Source of the DNA: Rugamonas aquatica
GTDB taxonomy: Bacteria > Pseudomonadota > Gammaproteobacteria > Burkholderiales > Burkholderiaceae_D
Direction: 5' to 3'
Assembly (NCBI RefSeq): GCF_009380215.1
Contig: NZ_WHUG01000003.1
Span: 558,001 to 622,000, forward strand
Length of the DNA stretch: 64,000 nt
In this document: one piece after another, positions 1 to 9,222 of the stretch
How the letters are laid out: each line of letters opens with the position of its first letter
Numbering within the stretch: the stretch's first letter is position 1
The notes under the pieces: generated by a model
Databases searched by the model: none
Told to the model about the DNA's origin: nothing
What the model saw: the letters and a program-made list of their open reading frames with translations, nothing else
Program-made: the position numbers and the translations under genes

Positions 1-2495
1 TCGCAGCCCAGGATCACGTCCGCTTCGCCGGTGGCGATGCGTTGCGCGCGCAGGTGGGCCGGGGTCTTCGCGACTTTGACGTGCGAAGTCACCGAACCGT
101 TTTTCTGCGACATGCCGGTCATGTCCAGCACCGACGCGCCTTTGCCTTCCAGGTGCGCGGCCATGCCCATCAGCGCGCCGACGGTAATCACGCCGGTGCC
201 GCCGATGCCGTTGATCAGGATGTTGTACGGTTGCTCGCACGATGGCAGCGCCGGTTCAGGCAGGGCGCCGAAACCGTCGTCGGCGTTGTCCTTGGTGACG
301 CCGGTCTTGGTCTTCTTCAGCGATCCGCCTTCGACGGTGACGAAGCTCGGGCAGAAGCCCTTCACGCACGAGTAGTCCTTGTTGCAGGACGACTGGTCGA
401 TGGTGCGCTTGCGGCCGAACTCCGTTTCCTTCGGCAGGATGGAGGTGCAGTTCGATTGGATACCGCAGTCGCCGCAGCCTTCGCAGACGGCTTCGTTGAT
501 GACCATGCGCTTGGCCGGGTCGGGGAACTCGCCTTTTTTCCGGCGGCGGCGCTTCTCGGCCGCGCAGGTCTGGTCGTAGATGATGACCGATACGCCTTCG
601 AGCTCGCGCAGTTCGCGCTGCACCGCGTCCATGTCCTTGCGGTCGTGCAGGCTGACGATGGATGGCAGGGCGCTGCGGTCGGTGTAGCGGTTCAGGTCTT
701 CAGTCACCAGCGCGATGCGTTTGACGCCTTCGGCCGCCATCTGTTGCGCGATCATCGGCACCGAGGTGATGCCGTCGACCGGCTGGCCGCCCGTCATCGC
801 AACGGCGTCGTTGTAGAGGATCTTGTAGGTCATGTTGACCTTGGCCGCCACCGCTGCGCGGATCGCCAGGTAGCCGGAGTGGAAGTAGGTGCCGTCGCCC
901 AGGTTCTGGAACACGTGCGGGATCTTGGAGAACGCGGCCTGGCCTATCCACGGCGCGCCTTCGCCGCCCATGTGCGTGGTCAGCTTGTTGAACTCCGGGT
1001 AGATCGACGTCGCCATCACGTGGCAGCCGATGCCGGCCAGCGCCAGGCTGCCTTCAGGGACTTTGGTCGAGGTGTTGTGCGGGCATCCGGAGCAGTAGAA
1101 CGCTGGACGGAACGGGGTGTTGATGGCTTTCTTCAGCACCGCGTCTTTGGCGTCGAGGAAGGTCAGGCGGGCCTTGATATGGTCGCAGGTGACAGGGTCC
1201 GAGATCAGGCGCTTGACGCGCGAGGCGATCACGCGCGCCACTTGCGAGACCGAGAAGTCGGCCTTGGAAGTCAGTAGCCATTCGCCGCGTGGGGCGACCC
1301 ATTCGCCTTTTTCATCGAACTTGCCGATCACGCGAGGGCGCACGTCGTCGCGCCAGTTGTATAGCTGTTCCTTCAGCTGGTACTCGACGATCTGGCGTTT
1401 TTCTTCGACCACCAGGATCTCGTCCAGGCCTTGCGCGAATTCGCGCACGCTGTCCGGTTCCAGCGGCCATGGCATTGCGACCTTGAACAGGCGCAGGCCG
1501 ACGTCGGCCGCCATCTTCTCGTCGATGCCCAGTTCTTCCAGCGCTTCCAGCACGTCCAGGTAGGACTTGCCGGAGGCGATGATGCCCAGCTTGGCGTTCG
1601 GGCTGGTGATGGTGGTGTGATTGAGTTTGTTCTCGCGCGCGTAGGCCAGCGCGGCGTAGATTTTGTAGTCCTGCATCAGCGCTTCCTGATTGCGCGCCTG
1701 CTGGCCCAGCGGGATGCTGGACAGGCGTGCATTCAGGCCGCCTTCCGGCATGACGAAGTCCTGTGGGATCTTGACTTCGACGCGGAACGGATCGGCGTCG
1801 ATGGAGGCCGACGATTCGACCGTGTCGGCCAGCGCCTTGAAGGCCACCGTGCAGCCGGAGAAGCGCGACATGGCCCAGCCGTGGATGCCCAGGTCCAGGT
1901 ATTCCTGCACATTGCATGGATACAGGACGGGGATCATCGAGGCCGAGAACAGGTGGTCCGACTGGTGCGGCAGCGTCGACGAGTAGGCGCCGTGGTCGTC
2001 ACCGGCCACCAGCAGCACGCCGCCGTGCTTCGAAGTGCCGGCGTGGTTCATGTGTTTGAAGACGTCGCCGCAGCGGTCCACGCCCGGGCCCTTGCCGTAC
2101 CACATGGCGAACACGCCGTCGTACTTGGCTTCGCCGATCAGGTCCACCTGCTGCGAACCCCAGACAGCGGTCGCGGCCAGATCCTCGTTCACGCCCGGCA
2201 CGAACTGCACGTGATGCGCTTCCAGGTGCGGCTTGGCTTTCCACAGGTTCTCGTCGAGGCCACCCAGCGGCGAGCCGCGGTAGCCGGAGATGAAGCCGGC
2301 GGTGTTCAGGCCGGCGGCCTGGTCGCGCACGCGCTGCATCATCGGCAGGCGCACCAACGCCTGGATGCCGGACAGGAAAATGTCGCCCTTGGTCGCGGTG
2401 TATTTGTCGTCGAGGCTCACGGTGGTGAGGCGGGATGTGGCGGCGGCTGCATCTCTTGCGGATGCTGCTGCGCCGTTTGCCGTGGTATCGGGCAT
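1..2495 (-). CDS. Indolepyruvate:ferredoxin oxidoreductase, fused alpha/beta form (3' end outside window)
   Basis: This enzyme oxidatively decarboxylates indolepyruvate and related aryl-2-oxo acids to aryl-acetyl-CoA in the cytoplasm, using thiamine diphosphate and Fe-S clusters. About 831 residues are visible and the frame is still open at base 1, so the C-terminus lies outside. The N-terminal half reads as the pyruvate:ferredoxin-oxidoreductase-like alpha part (YRGSPLGG near residue 50). The TPP-binding part is near 490 (GCHVMATS), a ferredoxin-type cluster motif CEGCGDCG lies near 665-680, and the gamma-like part begins near 750 (NGIGGTGVITVG). The fused long form is typical of betaproteobacteria. 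The ATG at 2495 has a GGAGAC ribosome site 7 bases upstream. It is transcribed alone here and is well separated from the tryptophan genes further right. Confidence 0.93.
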   Translation of the reverse strand, partial: MPDTTANGAAASARDAAAATSRLTTVSLDDKYTATKGDIFLSGIQALVRLPMMQRVRDQAAGLNTAGFISGYRGSPLGGLDENLWKAKPHLEAHHVQFVPGVNEDLAATAVWGSQQVDLIGEAKYDGVFAMWYGKGPGVDRCGDVFKHMNHAGTSKHGGVLLVAGDDHGAYSSTLPHQSDHLFSASMIPVLYPCNVQEYLDLGIHGWAMSRFSGCTVAFKALADTVESSASIDADPFRVEVKIPQDFVMPEGGLNARLSSIPLGQQARNQEALMQDYKIYAALAYARENKLNHTTITSPNAKLGIIASGKSYLDVLEALEELGIDEKMAADVGLRLFKVAMPWPLEPDSVREFAQGLDEILVVEEKRQIVEYQLKEQLYNWRDDVRPRVIGKFDEKGEWVAPRGEWLLTSKADFSVSQVARVIASRVKRLISDPVTCDHIKARLTFLDAKDAVLKKAINTPFRPAFYCSGCPHNTSTKVPEGSLALAGIGCHVMATSIYPEFNKLTTHMGGEGAPWIGQAAFSKIPHVFQNLGDGTYFHSGYLAIRAAVAAKVNMTYKILYNDAVAMTGGQPVDGITSVPMIAQQMAAEGVKRIALVTEDLNRYTDRSALPSIVSLHDRKDMDAVQRELRELEGVSVIIYDQTCAAEKRRRRKKGEFPDPAKRMVINEAVCEGCGDCGIQSNCTSILPKETEFGRKRTIDQSSCNKDYSCVKGFCPSFVTVEGGSLKKTKTGVTKDNADDGFGALPEPALPSCEQPYNILINGIGGTGVITVGALMGMAAHLEGKGASVLDMTGMSQKNGSVTSHVKVAKTPAHLRAQRIATGEADVILGC

Positions 2496-2697
2496 GGCGG
2501 TGTCTCCGGTGTTGTGTCGGTTCGCGCCCAAGCTTGGAGGCGCCGGGTAGGCGCGCCAGGATCAGGCCATGGGCCGCATGGTTAGCGGCGTTGCAGGTAT
2601 TTTAGGCTTAAAAAACCCGCTTTGTAGCAGAGTATGGGCGCGAGTTGACGTATACGGAAATACCGAATGCCGATGGGGGTATAAGAAAAAGTGATGG

Positions 2698-3594
2698 CTA
2701 CACTGGGCTGCCCTCCAGGAAGGGCAGCAGGTGCGCCAGGAAGTCGTCCGGATTCTCCTCCATCACGAAGTGGCCGGAGTCGGCGACCATCGCGCCGCGC
2801 AGATCGAGGGCGCGGCCCTGCATGGTGAGCAGCGGCGCGTCCTTGGTGGCGTGCTCGGCGCCGATGGTCAGCACCGGCATGGTCAGCGGCGATGCGGCGC
2901 GCAGCAGGTTCTGGCGGATTGTCTCGGGAATCGCGCGGTAGTAGGCGAAGCCGGCGCGCAGCGCGCCCGGTGTGGCGTAGGCCTCGGTGTAGACATCGGC
3001 GGCGACGCGGTCGCGGCGGTACGACCATTTGTCCAGCATGAAGCCGATGTACTCGCGCTCCTTGCCGGCGGTGAGCGCCTCGGGCAGGTCGTGCACCTGG
3101 TTGAACATGAAGTGCCACAGGAAGATATTGTCCTCCTGCGGAACGAAGATGGGCGGCGCCGGCGCCAGGCCGGGGATCACAGCCTCGGTCAGCGCCAGCT
3201 TGCCGATCGCGCCGGGAAAATCGCTGGCCATCGCGTAGCCTATCCACATGCCGATGTCGTGGCCGACCACGTCGTAGTGGGCGTGGCCGAGCTGCTTCAT
3301 GGCCTGGTGCAGGATGCTGGCGACGGTGCCGGTGTCGTAGCCGCCGACGGGGCGGTCGGAGTGGCCGGTGCCGGGCGGATCGACGGCGATGGCCAGATAG
3401 CCTTGCGTGGCCAGCGCGCTCATGACGTGGCGCCAGGCGTACCAGGTTTGCGGCCAGCCGGGTATCAGCAGCACCGGGCGGCCGGCGCCGGCGCTGACGC
3501 AGTGGATGCGGTTGCCGTCGACGCGCACGTAGTCGTGCGAGAAGCCGGTTTCGGGATGGTCTTGTTTGTCTTGTACGGCGAGTGATGCGTGCAT
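2698..3594 (-). CDS. Alpha/beta hydrolase, epoxide hydrolase / haloalkane dehalogenase-like
   Basis: A 298-residue cytoplasmic alpha/beta-hydrolase. The nucleophile elbow reads GHDIG around residue 111-115, so the nucleophile is Asp113, as in epoxide hydrolases and haloacid/haloalkane dehalogenases, rather than Ser. The oxyanion segment is PGWPQTW (45-51), the general-base His is in SGHF near 275, and DPPGTGHSD (72-80) is the usual conserved stretch after strand 4. The frame is open further upstream, but the ATG at 3594 has an AAGGA site and starts the family-like sequence. It ends 29 bases downstream of the isomerase-like gene on the same strand, so the two are probably cotranscribed. The substrate cannot be told from sequence. 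Confidence 0.85.
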   Translation of the reverse strand: MHASLAVQDKQDHPETGFSHDYVRVDGNRIHCVSAGAGRPVLLIPGWPQTWYAWRHVMSALATQGYLAIAVDPPGTGHSDRPVGGYDTGTVASILHQAMKQLGHAHYDVVGHDIGMWIGYAMASDFPGAIGKLALTEAVIPGLAPAPPIFVPQEDNIFLWHFMFNQVHDLPEALTAGKEREYIGFMLDKWSYRRDRVAADVYTEAYATPGALRAGFAYYRAIPETIRQNLLRAASPLTMPVLTIGAEHATKDAPLLTMQGRALDLRGAMVADSGHFVMEENPDDFLAHLLPFLEGSPV

Positions 3595-3623
3595 GGTGTT
3601 CCTTGTGTGGTCGGGTGACGGCA

Positions 3624-4679
3624 TCAGGCGATGCCGAGCAGCTGCTTCATTTGCTGCGGGTTGACCGGCGCGCCGGCGAAGTCGTCGAAGATCTTGTCGG
3701 TGACGGGGATGATGTGGGCGTTGATGAAGTCCACGCCCTCCCTGGCGCCGACTTCCTGGTGCTTCAGGCAGCACTCCCATTCCAGCGTGGCCCAGCCGGC
3801 GTAGTCGTACTGGGTCAGCTTGGAGAAGATGGCCTTGAAGTCGACCTGGCCGTCGCCCAGCGAGCGGAAGCGCCCGGCGCGGTTTTCCCACGACTGGTAG
3901 CCGCCGTAGATGCCTTGCCGTCCGCTCGGATTGAACTCGGCGTCCTTGACGTGGAACATGCGGATGCGTTCCTTGTAGATGTCGATGAAGTCGAGGTAGT
4001 TCAGCTGTTGCAGCACGAAGTGGCTGGGGTCATACAGCATGTTGCAGCGCTGGTGCTGGCCGACGCGGTCGTAGAACATCTCGAAGCTGACGCCGTCGTG
4101 CAGATCCTCGCTGGGATGGATTTCGTAGCACAGGTTGACGCCCTGTTCGTCGCAGGCGTTCAGCACCGGCAGCCAGCGCTTGGCCAGTTCGTCGAAGGCG
4201 GTTTCGATCAGGCCGGCCGGACGCTGCGGGAAGGGGAACAGATACGGCCAGGCGAAGGAGCCTGAAAAGGTGCCCATCTCCGTCAGGCCCAGGCGGCGCG
4301 AGGCCTTGGCCGACATCAGCAGGCGTTCGATGGCCCAGGCGGTGCGCGCCTGCGGCTTGCCGTGCAGTTCGGCCGGCGCGAAGCTGTCGCACATGGCGTC
4401 GTAGGCGGGATGGACTGCCACCAGCTGGCCGAAGATGTGGGTGGTCAGTTCGCTCAGCACCAGGCCGTGGCCGGCCAGCATGCCGGTGATGTCGTCGCAG
4501 TAGGCCTGGCTTTCGGCGGCGGTGGCGACGTCGAACAGGCGCTGGTCCCAGGCGGGCAGCTGCAGGGCCTTGAAGCCGGTGTCGCTGGCCCAGGCGGCGA
4601 TCGATGGCAGGTCGTTGAAGGGGGCTGCCTCGTCGCTGAATTGGGCGAGGTGCAGGCTTGGTCCTTTGATGGTTCGCAT
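3624..4679 (-). CDS. Sugar phosphate isomerase/epimerase family protein (AP-endonuclease-2-like TIM barrel)
   Basis: A 351-residue TIM-barrel protein of the xylose-isomerase-like / AP endonuclease 2 superfamily. Visible metal-site style motifs are YEIHPSED (a Glu and a His near residue 205), YDPSHF near 240, FHVKDAEF near 265 and a late TLEWE near 320. Members act as sugar or inositol-derivative isomerases, epimerases or dehydratases using a divalent metal. It is divergent from a TetR gene across a 133-bp gap holding a perfect 16-bp palindrome, so it is probably repressed by that regulator. The alpha/beta hydrolase follows in the same direction. The substrate is unknown. Confidence 0.85.
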   Translation of the reverse strand: MRTIKGPSLHLAQFSDEAAPFNDLPSIAAWASDTGFKALQLPAWDQRLFDVATAAESQAYCDDITGMLAGHGLVLSELTTHIFGQLVAVHPAYDAMCDSFAPAELHGKPQARTAWAIERLLMSAKASRRLGLTEMGTFSGSFAWPYLFPFPQRPAGLIETAFDELAKRWLPVLNACDEQGVNLCYEIHPSEDLHDGVSFEMFYDRVGQHQRCNMLYDPSHFVLQQLNYLDFIDIYKERIRMFHVKDAEFNPSGRQGIYGGYQSWENRAGRFRSLGDGQVDFKAIFSKLTQYDYAGWATLEWECCLKHQEVGAREGVDFINAHIIPVTDKIFDDFAGAPVNPQQMKQLLGIA

Positions 4680-4697
4680 TTTTATCGGCTCCTATTG

Positions 4698-4713
4698 TTT
4701 GTCGATCGACAAA
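4698..4713. promoter_or_regulatory. Perfect 16-bp palindrome, candidate TetR operator
   Basis: TTTGTCGATCGACAAA is a perfect inverted repeat in the 133-bp gap between the isomerase-like gene (minus) and the TetR gene (plus). It sits 19 bases from the isomerase start codon, and a further half-site TTTGTCG follows at 4726-4732. Size, symmetry and position fit an operator for the adjacent TetR regulator controlling both directions. The link is inferred from position. Confidence 0.6.
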
Positions 4714-4812
4714 GAATAGGGTAAATTTGTCGGGCGGTCAAGCCGGTATTTGTTCGCCGGGTGGCTGGAGCGAGCGGCTATACTGGCCGTCCTGGTGATT
4801 TTGCTGAGGTAA

Positions 4813-5412
4813 ATGATGGCTGGTAGGCCAAGAGAATTCGACCGCGAACTGGCGCTGCACAAGGCCCGGGACGCTTTTTGGGAGCGCGGCTACGAGGGTG
4901 TCGCCATGTCCGATCTGGTGGCTGCGCTGGGTATCGCATCGGCGCGTATTTACGCCGCCTTCGGTTCGAAGGAGGAGCTGTTCCGCGAGGCGGTGGCGCT
5001 CTACGTGGAAGGCGAGGGCGGCTTCGCCACGCGCGCGCTGGCGCAGGAGGAGACGGCCCGCGCAGCCATCGAACGCATGCTGCGCGAAGCGGTACAGCTG
5101 TACACCCGCAGCGGCCGGCCGCATGGCTGCATGGTGGTGTCGGCGGCGGCCAACGGCGGCATCCAGAGCGACGCCGTCATCGCCTGGCTGGGAGAGTTCC
5201 GCAGCGCCCGCACCAAGTCGATCGTCGACCGTCTGCGCCTGGCCCTGAAGGCCGGCGAGTTGAAGACCGGGACCGATGTGGTGGCGTTGGGCGATGTCTA
5301 CGCCACGCTGCTGCATGGCCTGTCGGTGCAGGCGCGCGACGGCGTCGGCAAGGCGCGGCTGCTGGCGATGATCGCGCCGGCGATGGCGGCGCTGGAGCTG
5401 GCCAGCCGCTAG
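4813..5412 (+). CDS. TetR/AcrR family transcriptional regulator
   Basis: A 199-residue one-component regulator. The N-terminal helix-turn-helix is clear: REFDRELALHKARDAFWERG, then SDLVAALGIASARIYAAFGS around residues 33-52. The rest is the all-helical ligand-binding domain. GAGG lies just upstream of two adjacent ATGs (4813 and 4816), and either could be used. It is divergent from the isomerase-like gene and probably controls it through the palindrome at 4698-4713. Its 3' end is three bases from the convergent LysR gene. The ligand is unknown. Confidence 0.9.
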   Translation: MMAGRPREFDRELALHKARDAFWERGYEGVAMSDLVAALGIASARIYAAFGSKEELFREAVALYVEGEGGFATRALAQEETARAAIERMLREAVQLYTRSGRPHGCMVVSAAANGGIQSDAVIAWLGEFRSARTKSIVDRLRLALKAGELKTGTDVVALGDVYATLLHGLSVQARDGVGKARLLAMIAPAMAALELASR

Positions 5413-5415
5413 GCG

Positions 5416-6363
5416 TCAGGCGCTTGCACCGCCGGAAATGGCGGTGGCGCCCGGCCAGGTGTCGCCGGCGCACAGCTGCGCGCTGACCTGCTGCACCAGC
5501 CGGCTGACCGCCGCCGCCGCGTTGGTCAGCGGGATATTCTTGGACGCGCACAACACCACCGTGCGCGAAATCGACGGGCTGTGGATGCGGTGCGAGCGCA
5601 TGGCGCCGCGCTCCAGCTCGTCCAGCACCGGCGCCGACGGCAGGATGGTCGCGCCCATGTCGGCCAGGATGGCGGACTTGAGGATGGCGATGGAATTGAT
5701 CTCGATCACCTGGTCCAAGGTCAGGCCGGCCTGGCGCGCCACGCTTTCGATGCGCGGCCGCACGCCGTGCTGCAGGCCGGGCAGGATCAGCGTGGTTTTC
5801 AGCGTCTGCGCCAGGGTGAGGGCCTGCTCGCCTTGCGCATACGTGGCGTCGGCGCGACAGATGAAGCGCAGTTCCTCTTCCACCAGCGGCGTGGTGGCGA
5901 ACTGGGCCAGTTGGCCGTCGTCGAACAGCACGGCCAGGTTGACGCGGCCGGATTTGAGCTGGTCGCTCAGGTTGCCGGTCAGCTCTTCGGTCAGTTGCAG
6001 CGTGATTTCCGGGTATTGCGCGCGCGCCGCTGTCAGCAGCGGCAGCGCCAGCGCGCCGGAGATGCTGTGCGGCAGCCCCAGCGTGACGCTACCGCTGGGG
6101 CGTTCGGCCGATTGCGCCACAGCCGAACGGGCGTCGGCCACCTGCTTGAGGATGGCTTGCGCGTGTTCATAGAAAATCTTGCCGGCGTCCGTGCTCAGCA
6201 CACCCTGGGCGGAGCGATGCAATAACTGCACGCCCAGCTCCTCTTCCAGCTGGCGCAACTGTTGCGTCAGTGCCGGTTGCGCAACATGCAGCACCAGGGC
6301 AGCGCGTGACAGCGAACCGTGGTCTACTATGGCTACAAAATACCGGAGTTGGCGTAATTCCAT
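5416..6363 (-). CDS. LysR family transcriptional regulator (Nac/Cbl-like size)
   Basis: A 315-residue LysR regulator. The winged helix-turn-helix covers residues 1-60 (MELRQLRYFVAIVDHGSLSR at the start, then the HVAQPALTQQLRQLEEELG recognition region). The periplasmic-binding-protein-like effector domain covers about 90-290. The overall pattern resembles LysR members acting on nitrogen or aromatic metabolism, but no target is indicated: it converges on the TetR gene and is divergent from the HD-GYP gene. Function beyond DNA binding is unknown. Confidence 0.9.
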   Translation of the reverse strand: MELRQLRYFVAIVDHGSLSRAALVLHVAQPALTQQLRQLEEELGVQLLHRSAQGVLSTDAGKIFYEHAQAILKQVADARSAVAQSAERPSGSVTLGLPHSISGALALPLLTAARAQYPEITLQLTEELTGNLSDQLKSGRVNLAVLFDDGQLAQFATTPLVEEELRFICRADATYAQGEQALTLAQTLKTTLILPGLQHGVRPRIESVARQAGLTLDQVIEINSIAILKSAILADMGATILPSAPVLDELERGAMRSHRIHSPSISRTVVLCASKNIPLTNAAAAVSRLVQQVSAQLCAGDTWPGATAISGGASA

Positions 6364-6496
6364 GGATGCTGGGGCGTTGTATTAACCTGGACAAACAAAT
6401 GGTAGCACTTGTAAAACTAATCCTGACAGGAAACTATTTGTTATACTGGAATCAGCCCGTTCCGCTGCTTCCAGCCTCTTTAAAGTGGGTACCAGT

Positions 6497-7717
6497 ATGC
6501 TAAAGAAAGTCGACTCTTCACAGCTTAAAGTGGGCATGTACATCCATGACTTGAGCTGCGACTGGATGACCCATCCGTTCGTTCGCAACCGTTTCCTGCT
6601 CACCAGCGAAGATGAAATCCGCAAGATTATCAACGCCGGCATCCACGATGTTGTCATAGACAACGCCAAAGGGATGGACGTGCAGGACGCGCCGACGTTG
6701 GACGAGGCGCAGGCTGCCACCGAACGCGAAATCGTCGAAATCGTCGCCAAGGCGCCGGTCATCACCCGCGTGTCGCTGGGCGAGGAGATGCAGCGCGCGG
6801 TGCAGATCCGCCATCAGGCCTCGACGCTGGTGCGTACGGTGATGCAGGATGCGCGCCTGGGCAAGGCCATCGAACTCGACCAGGTACAGCCGGTGGTGCA
6901 GAATATCACCGAATCGATTTTGCGCAATCCTGGGGCGCTGGTTGGCCTGCTGCGCATCAAGAACAAGGACGATTACACCTTTTTGCACTCAGTTAGCGTA
7001 TGTACGCTGCTGGTGGCGTTCTGCCGCTCGCGCGGCATCGACGCCGAAACGACCCACCAGGCCGGCCTCGGCGGGCTGTTGCACGACACCGGCAAGGCGC
7101 TGGTGCCGGACGCCATCCTCAACAAGCCCGGCCCGCTGACGGACGAGGAATTCGCCATCATCAAGCGCCATCCGCAGGATGGCTACAACATCCTGCTGCA
7201 ATCGCCGGAAGTAGGGCCGATTCCGCTCGACATCACGCTGCACCACCACGAGCGGCGCGACGGCAGCGGCTATCCGAACAAGCAGGCCAACGATGAAATC
7301 AGCGAATTGGCGCAGATGGCGGCGATTGTCGACGTGTACGACGCCATTACGGCCGACCGCTGTTATCACAAGGGTATGCCGGCGGCGGCGGCGCTGCGCA
7401 AGATTTACGAGTGGAGCAAGTTCCACTTCAATCCGAAATTCGCCCAGGAATTCATGCGTTGCGTGGGGATCTACCCGGTCGGAACCATGGTCATGCTGGA
7501 ATCGGGACGGCTGGGTGTGGTGATTGAGCCACACGAGACCAACTTGCTGGCGCCGAAAGTGAATGTCTTCTTCAACACCAAGCAAAATCTCTACATCAAG
7601 CCGGAAACCATCGATTTGTCGCGCGGACTGGGCTTTGGCGGCGGCGACAAGATCGTCGGCCACGAGTCGCCCAGCAAGTGGAATGTCGACCCGATGCGCT
7701 TCCTGACGCTGGCCTAG
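6497..7717 (+). CDS. HD-GYP domain c-di-GMP phosphodiesterase with N-terminal DUF3391
   Basis: A 406-residue cytoplasmic protein predicted to hydrolyse cyclic di-GMP. Residues 1-130 match the DUF3391 region usually found ahead of HD-GYP domains. The catalytic domain retains the signature residues: HDTGK at 196-200 and HHERRDGSGYP at 250-260, plus an upstream His in FLHS (162-165), so it should be active. The ATG at 6497 starts the family-like sequence (MLKKVDSSQLKVGMYI). An in-frame GTG at 6485 is possible, and neither has a strong ribosome site. Its stop codon overlaps the stop of the convergent GGDEF gene, so opposite c-di-GMP activities are encoded tail to tail. Confidence 0.93.
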   Translation: MLKKVDSSQLKVGMYIHDLSCDWMTHPFVRNRFLLTSEDEIRKIINAGIHDVVIDNAKGMDVQDAPTLDEAQAATEREIVEIVAKAPVITRVSLGEEMQRAVQIRHQASTLVRTVMQDARLGKAIELDQVQPVVQNITESILRNPGALVGLLRIKNKDDYTFLHSVSVCTLLVAFCRSRGIDAETTHQAGLGGLLHDTGKALVPDAILNKPGPLTDEEFAIIKRHPQDGYNILLQSPEVGPIPLDITLHHHERRDGSGYPNKQANDEISELAQMAAIVDVYDAITADRCYHKGMPAAAALRKIYEWSKFHFNPKFAQEFMRCVGIYPVGTMVMLESGRLGVVIEPHETNLLAPKVNVFFNTKQNLYIKPETIDLSRGLGFGGGDKIVGHESPSKWNVDPMRFLTLA

Positions 7718-8757
7718 AAGAATTCGGCGGTATCGTTGGATTCGATGGCGTGCAGCAGGCCGCCATCGACCAGTTCGTCGTAGTGGCAGGCCAGGTTGCG
7801 GCCGTGGCTTTTCGCGTAGTACAGCGCCTGATCGGCGTGTCCCAGGATAATCACCGGCGCCTCCAGCGCGCTGATGCTGACAAAGCCCACACTCACCGTC
7901 ACCTTGCCCACCTGCGGGAAATCGTGGGAAGCCACATTCGTCCGGAAGCGGTCGATGATTTTCTTGGCGTTGTCCAGGGTGGTCGAACGCAGCAGCACGA
8001 CGAATTCCTCGCCGCCGAAACGGAACACGCGGTCTTGCGCGCGGAACGAGGAGGTCAGCAGGTTGGCGATCAGTATCAATACCTCATCGCCGTATAAATG
8101 GCCGAAACGGTCGTTAACATGCTTGAAATGGTCCACATCGACCACGGCCAGCCATTGTTTTTCTTCATCGTGGTGGCTGCGGCGCTCCGGTTCGCCCGGC
8201 AGCGTGATCGCATCCTGCTCGGTGCTGGCGGCCAGCATCTTGGCCAGCTGGTCGTCGAAGGTCTTGCGGTTGAGCAGGCCGGTCAGCGAGTCGCGTTCGC
8301 TGTAGTCCAGCAAGTTCTGGAAGTTGCGGTAGACGCTGACGATGCCGCCGATGACGTGGATGGTGTCGCTGGTGTAGGGCGTCGGGTTGACGATTTCCAG
8401 GCAGGTGTCGGCCTTGTCGCCCAGCCAGATCGGCAGCCACAGCGTGTGCTCGCCCGCCTCGTTGGCGACATCGGCGCCCGATTCGTGGTTGGCGATGCAC
8501 TGGGCCAGGGCCGGGATGTTTTCGATCGGTTCGCCGGGATTGTGCAGGTCCGAGGTGTCGACCATGCGCGCCGCTTCGCCGGCGCAGATGATGGCGCGCG
8601 GTCGGACGAAAATTTTCCCCCTGACTGTCGCCAGCGTCAGCACGCGGGCCTGACTGGCGCGGGCAAGCTCCTGCACCGCCGAGATCACTGAGATGTCGAG
8701 CATCGTGTGATCGCGGTGGCCGGTCATGTCCACCATGTGTTTCAGTAGGGAATCCAT
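7714..8757 (-). CDS. GGDEF domain diguanylate cyclase
   Basis: A 347-residue protein predicted to make cyclic di-GMP from GTP. The C-terminal GGDEF domain (about 150-320) has the active-site loop GGEEF at 248-252, a fully functional variant. It also has the allosteric inhibition site RxxD (RAQD, 239-242) exactly five residues ahead, so product inhibition is expected. The N-terminal 140 residues look GAF-like and may sense a signal. The ATG at 8757 has AGAGAAG upstream; an in-frame GTG at 8847 lacks a ribosome site. The last four bases CTAG carry the stop codons of this gene and of the HD-GYP gene on opposite strands. Confidence 0.92.
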   Translation of the reverse strand: MDSLLKHMVDMTGHRDHTMLDISVISAVQELARASQARVLTLATVRGKIFVRPRAIICAGEAARMVDTSDLHNPGEPIENIPALAQCIANHESGADVANEAGEHTLWLPIWLGDKADTCLEIVNPTPYTSDTIHVIGGIVSVYRNFQNLLDYSERDSLTGLLNRKTFDDQLAKMLAASTEQDAITLPGEPERRSHHDEEKQWLAVVDVDHFKHVNDRFGHLYGDEVLILIANLLTSSFRAQDRVFRFGGEEFVVLLRSTTLDNAKKIIDRFRTNVASHDFPQVGKVTVSVGFVSISALEAPVIILGHADQALYYAKSHGRNLACHYDELVDGGLLHAIESNDTAEFF

Positions 8758-9222
8758 TTTCTTCTCTGGAAAATAATCACACAACCTTGCGTCGAGCCAC
8801 GTTTTGTTCACGCCTATCAAGCCAATATCTTTGATAGTCAGGCGCACAGTGAAGCTGCAACACGGGGCCTTTCCAAAGAACAGCTAAGCAGGATAATAGC
8901 TTTTTGCAATCAAGGCAATTCATGTGTGCGAAAAAAAACATTCCTTGCAACTTATGCGACCTTTTTCCGACAGCCGGACCATCCCGTTCCAGCTTAATGA
9001 TCAGGAAACTGATGCAGTTTGACATAAGCCAGCCGCGATGTCTGTCCCGCACGAACATTTTCATCATACCCCTAAAATAATGCCGCACGGAAAACTTGCG
9101 TCGCGTCAACTCTCAGAAAACTCCGATCCGTATAGTTGGTCCTAATGGTGAAGCGAAGGCGATCCGGGCAGTCCGCCAAGCCGCGCCAGGGGTAGTTGTT
9201 CAACTTAATCCGGGAGTAAATC
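8758..9222. other. Intergenic region before the Tad locus
   Basis: About 465 bases between the diguanylate cyclase start and the pilin gene. An open frame on the minus strand (8777-9109) has no family resemblance or ribosome site and is not called. The stretch must hold the promoters for the cyclase (leftward) and for flp (rightward), but I see no convincing -35/-10 pair. A TATAGT at 9133-9138 is the best pilin -10 candidate. Confidence 0.4.

Noticed and set aside
42..1277. Long plus-strand open frame opposite the oxidoreductase
   Set aside because: It is antisense to clear indolepyruvate oxidoreductase sequence, has no family motifs and arises from high-GC third-position bias.
8777..9109. 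110-codon minus-strand frame before flp
   Set aside because: It lacks a ribosome site, overlaps the upstream part of the cyclase frame region and resembles no family.
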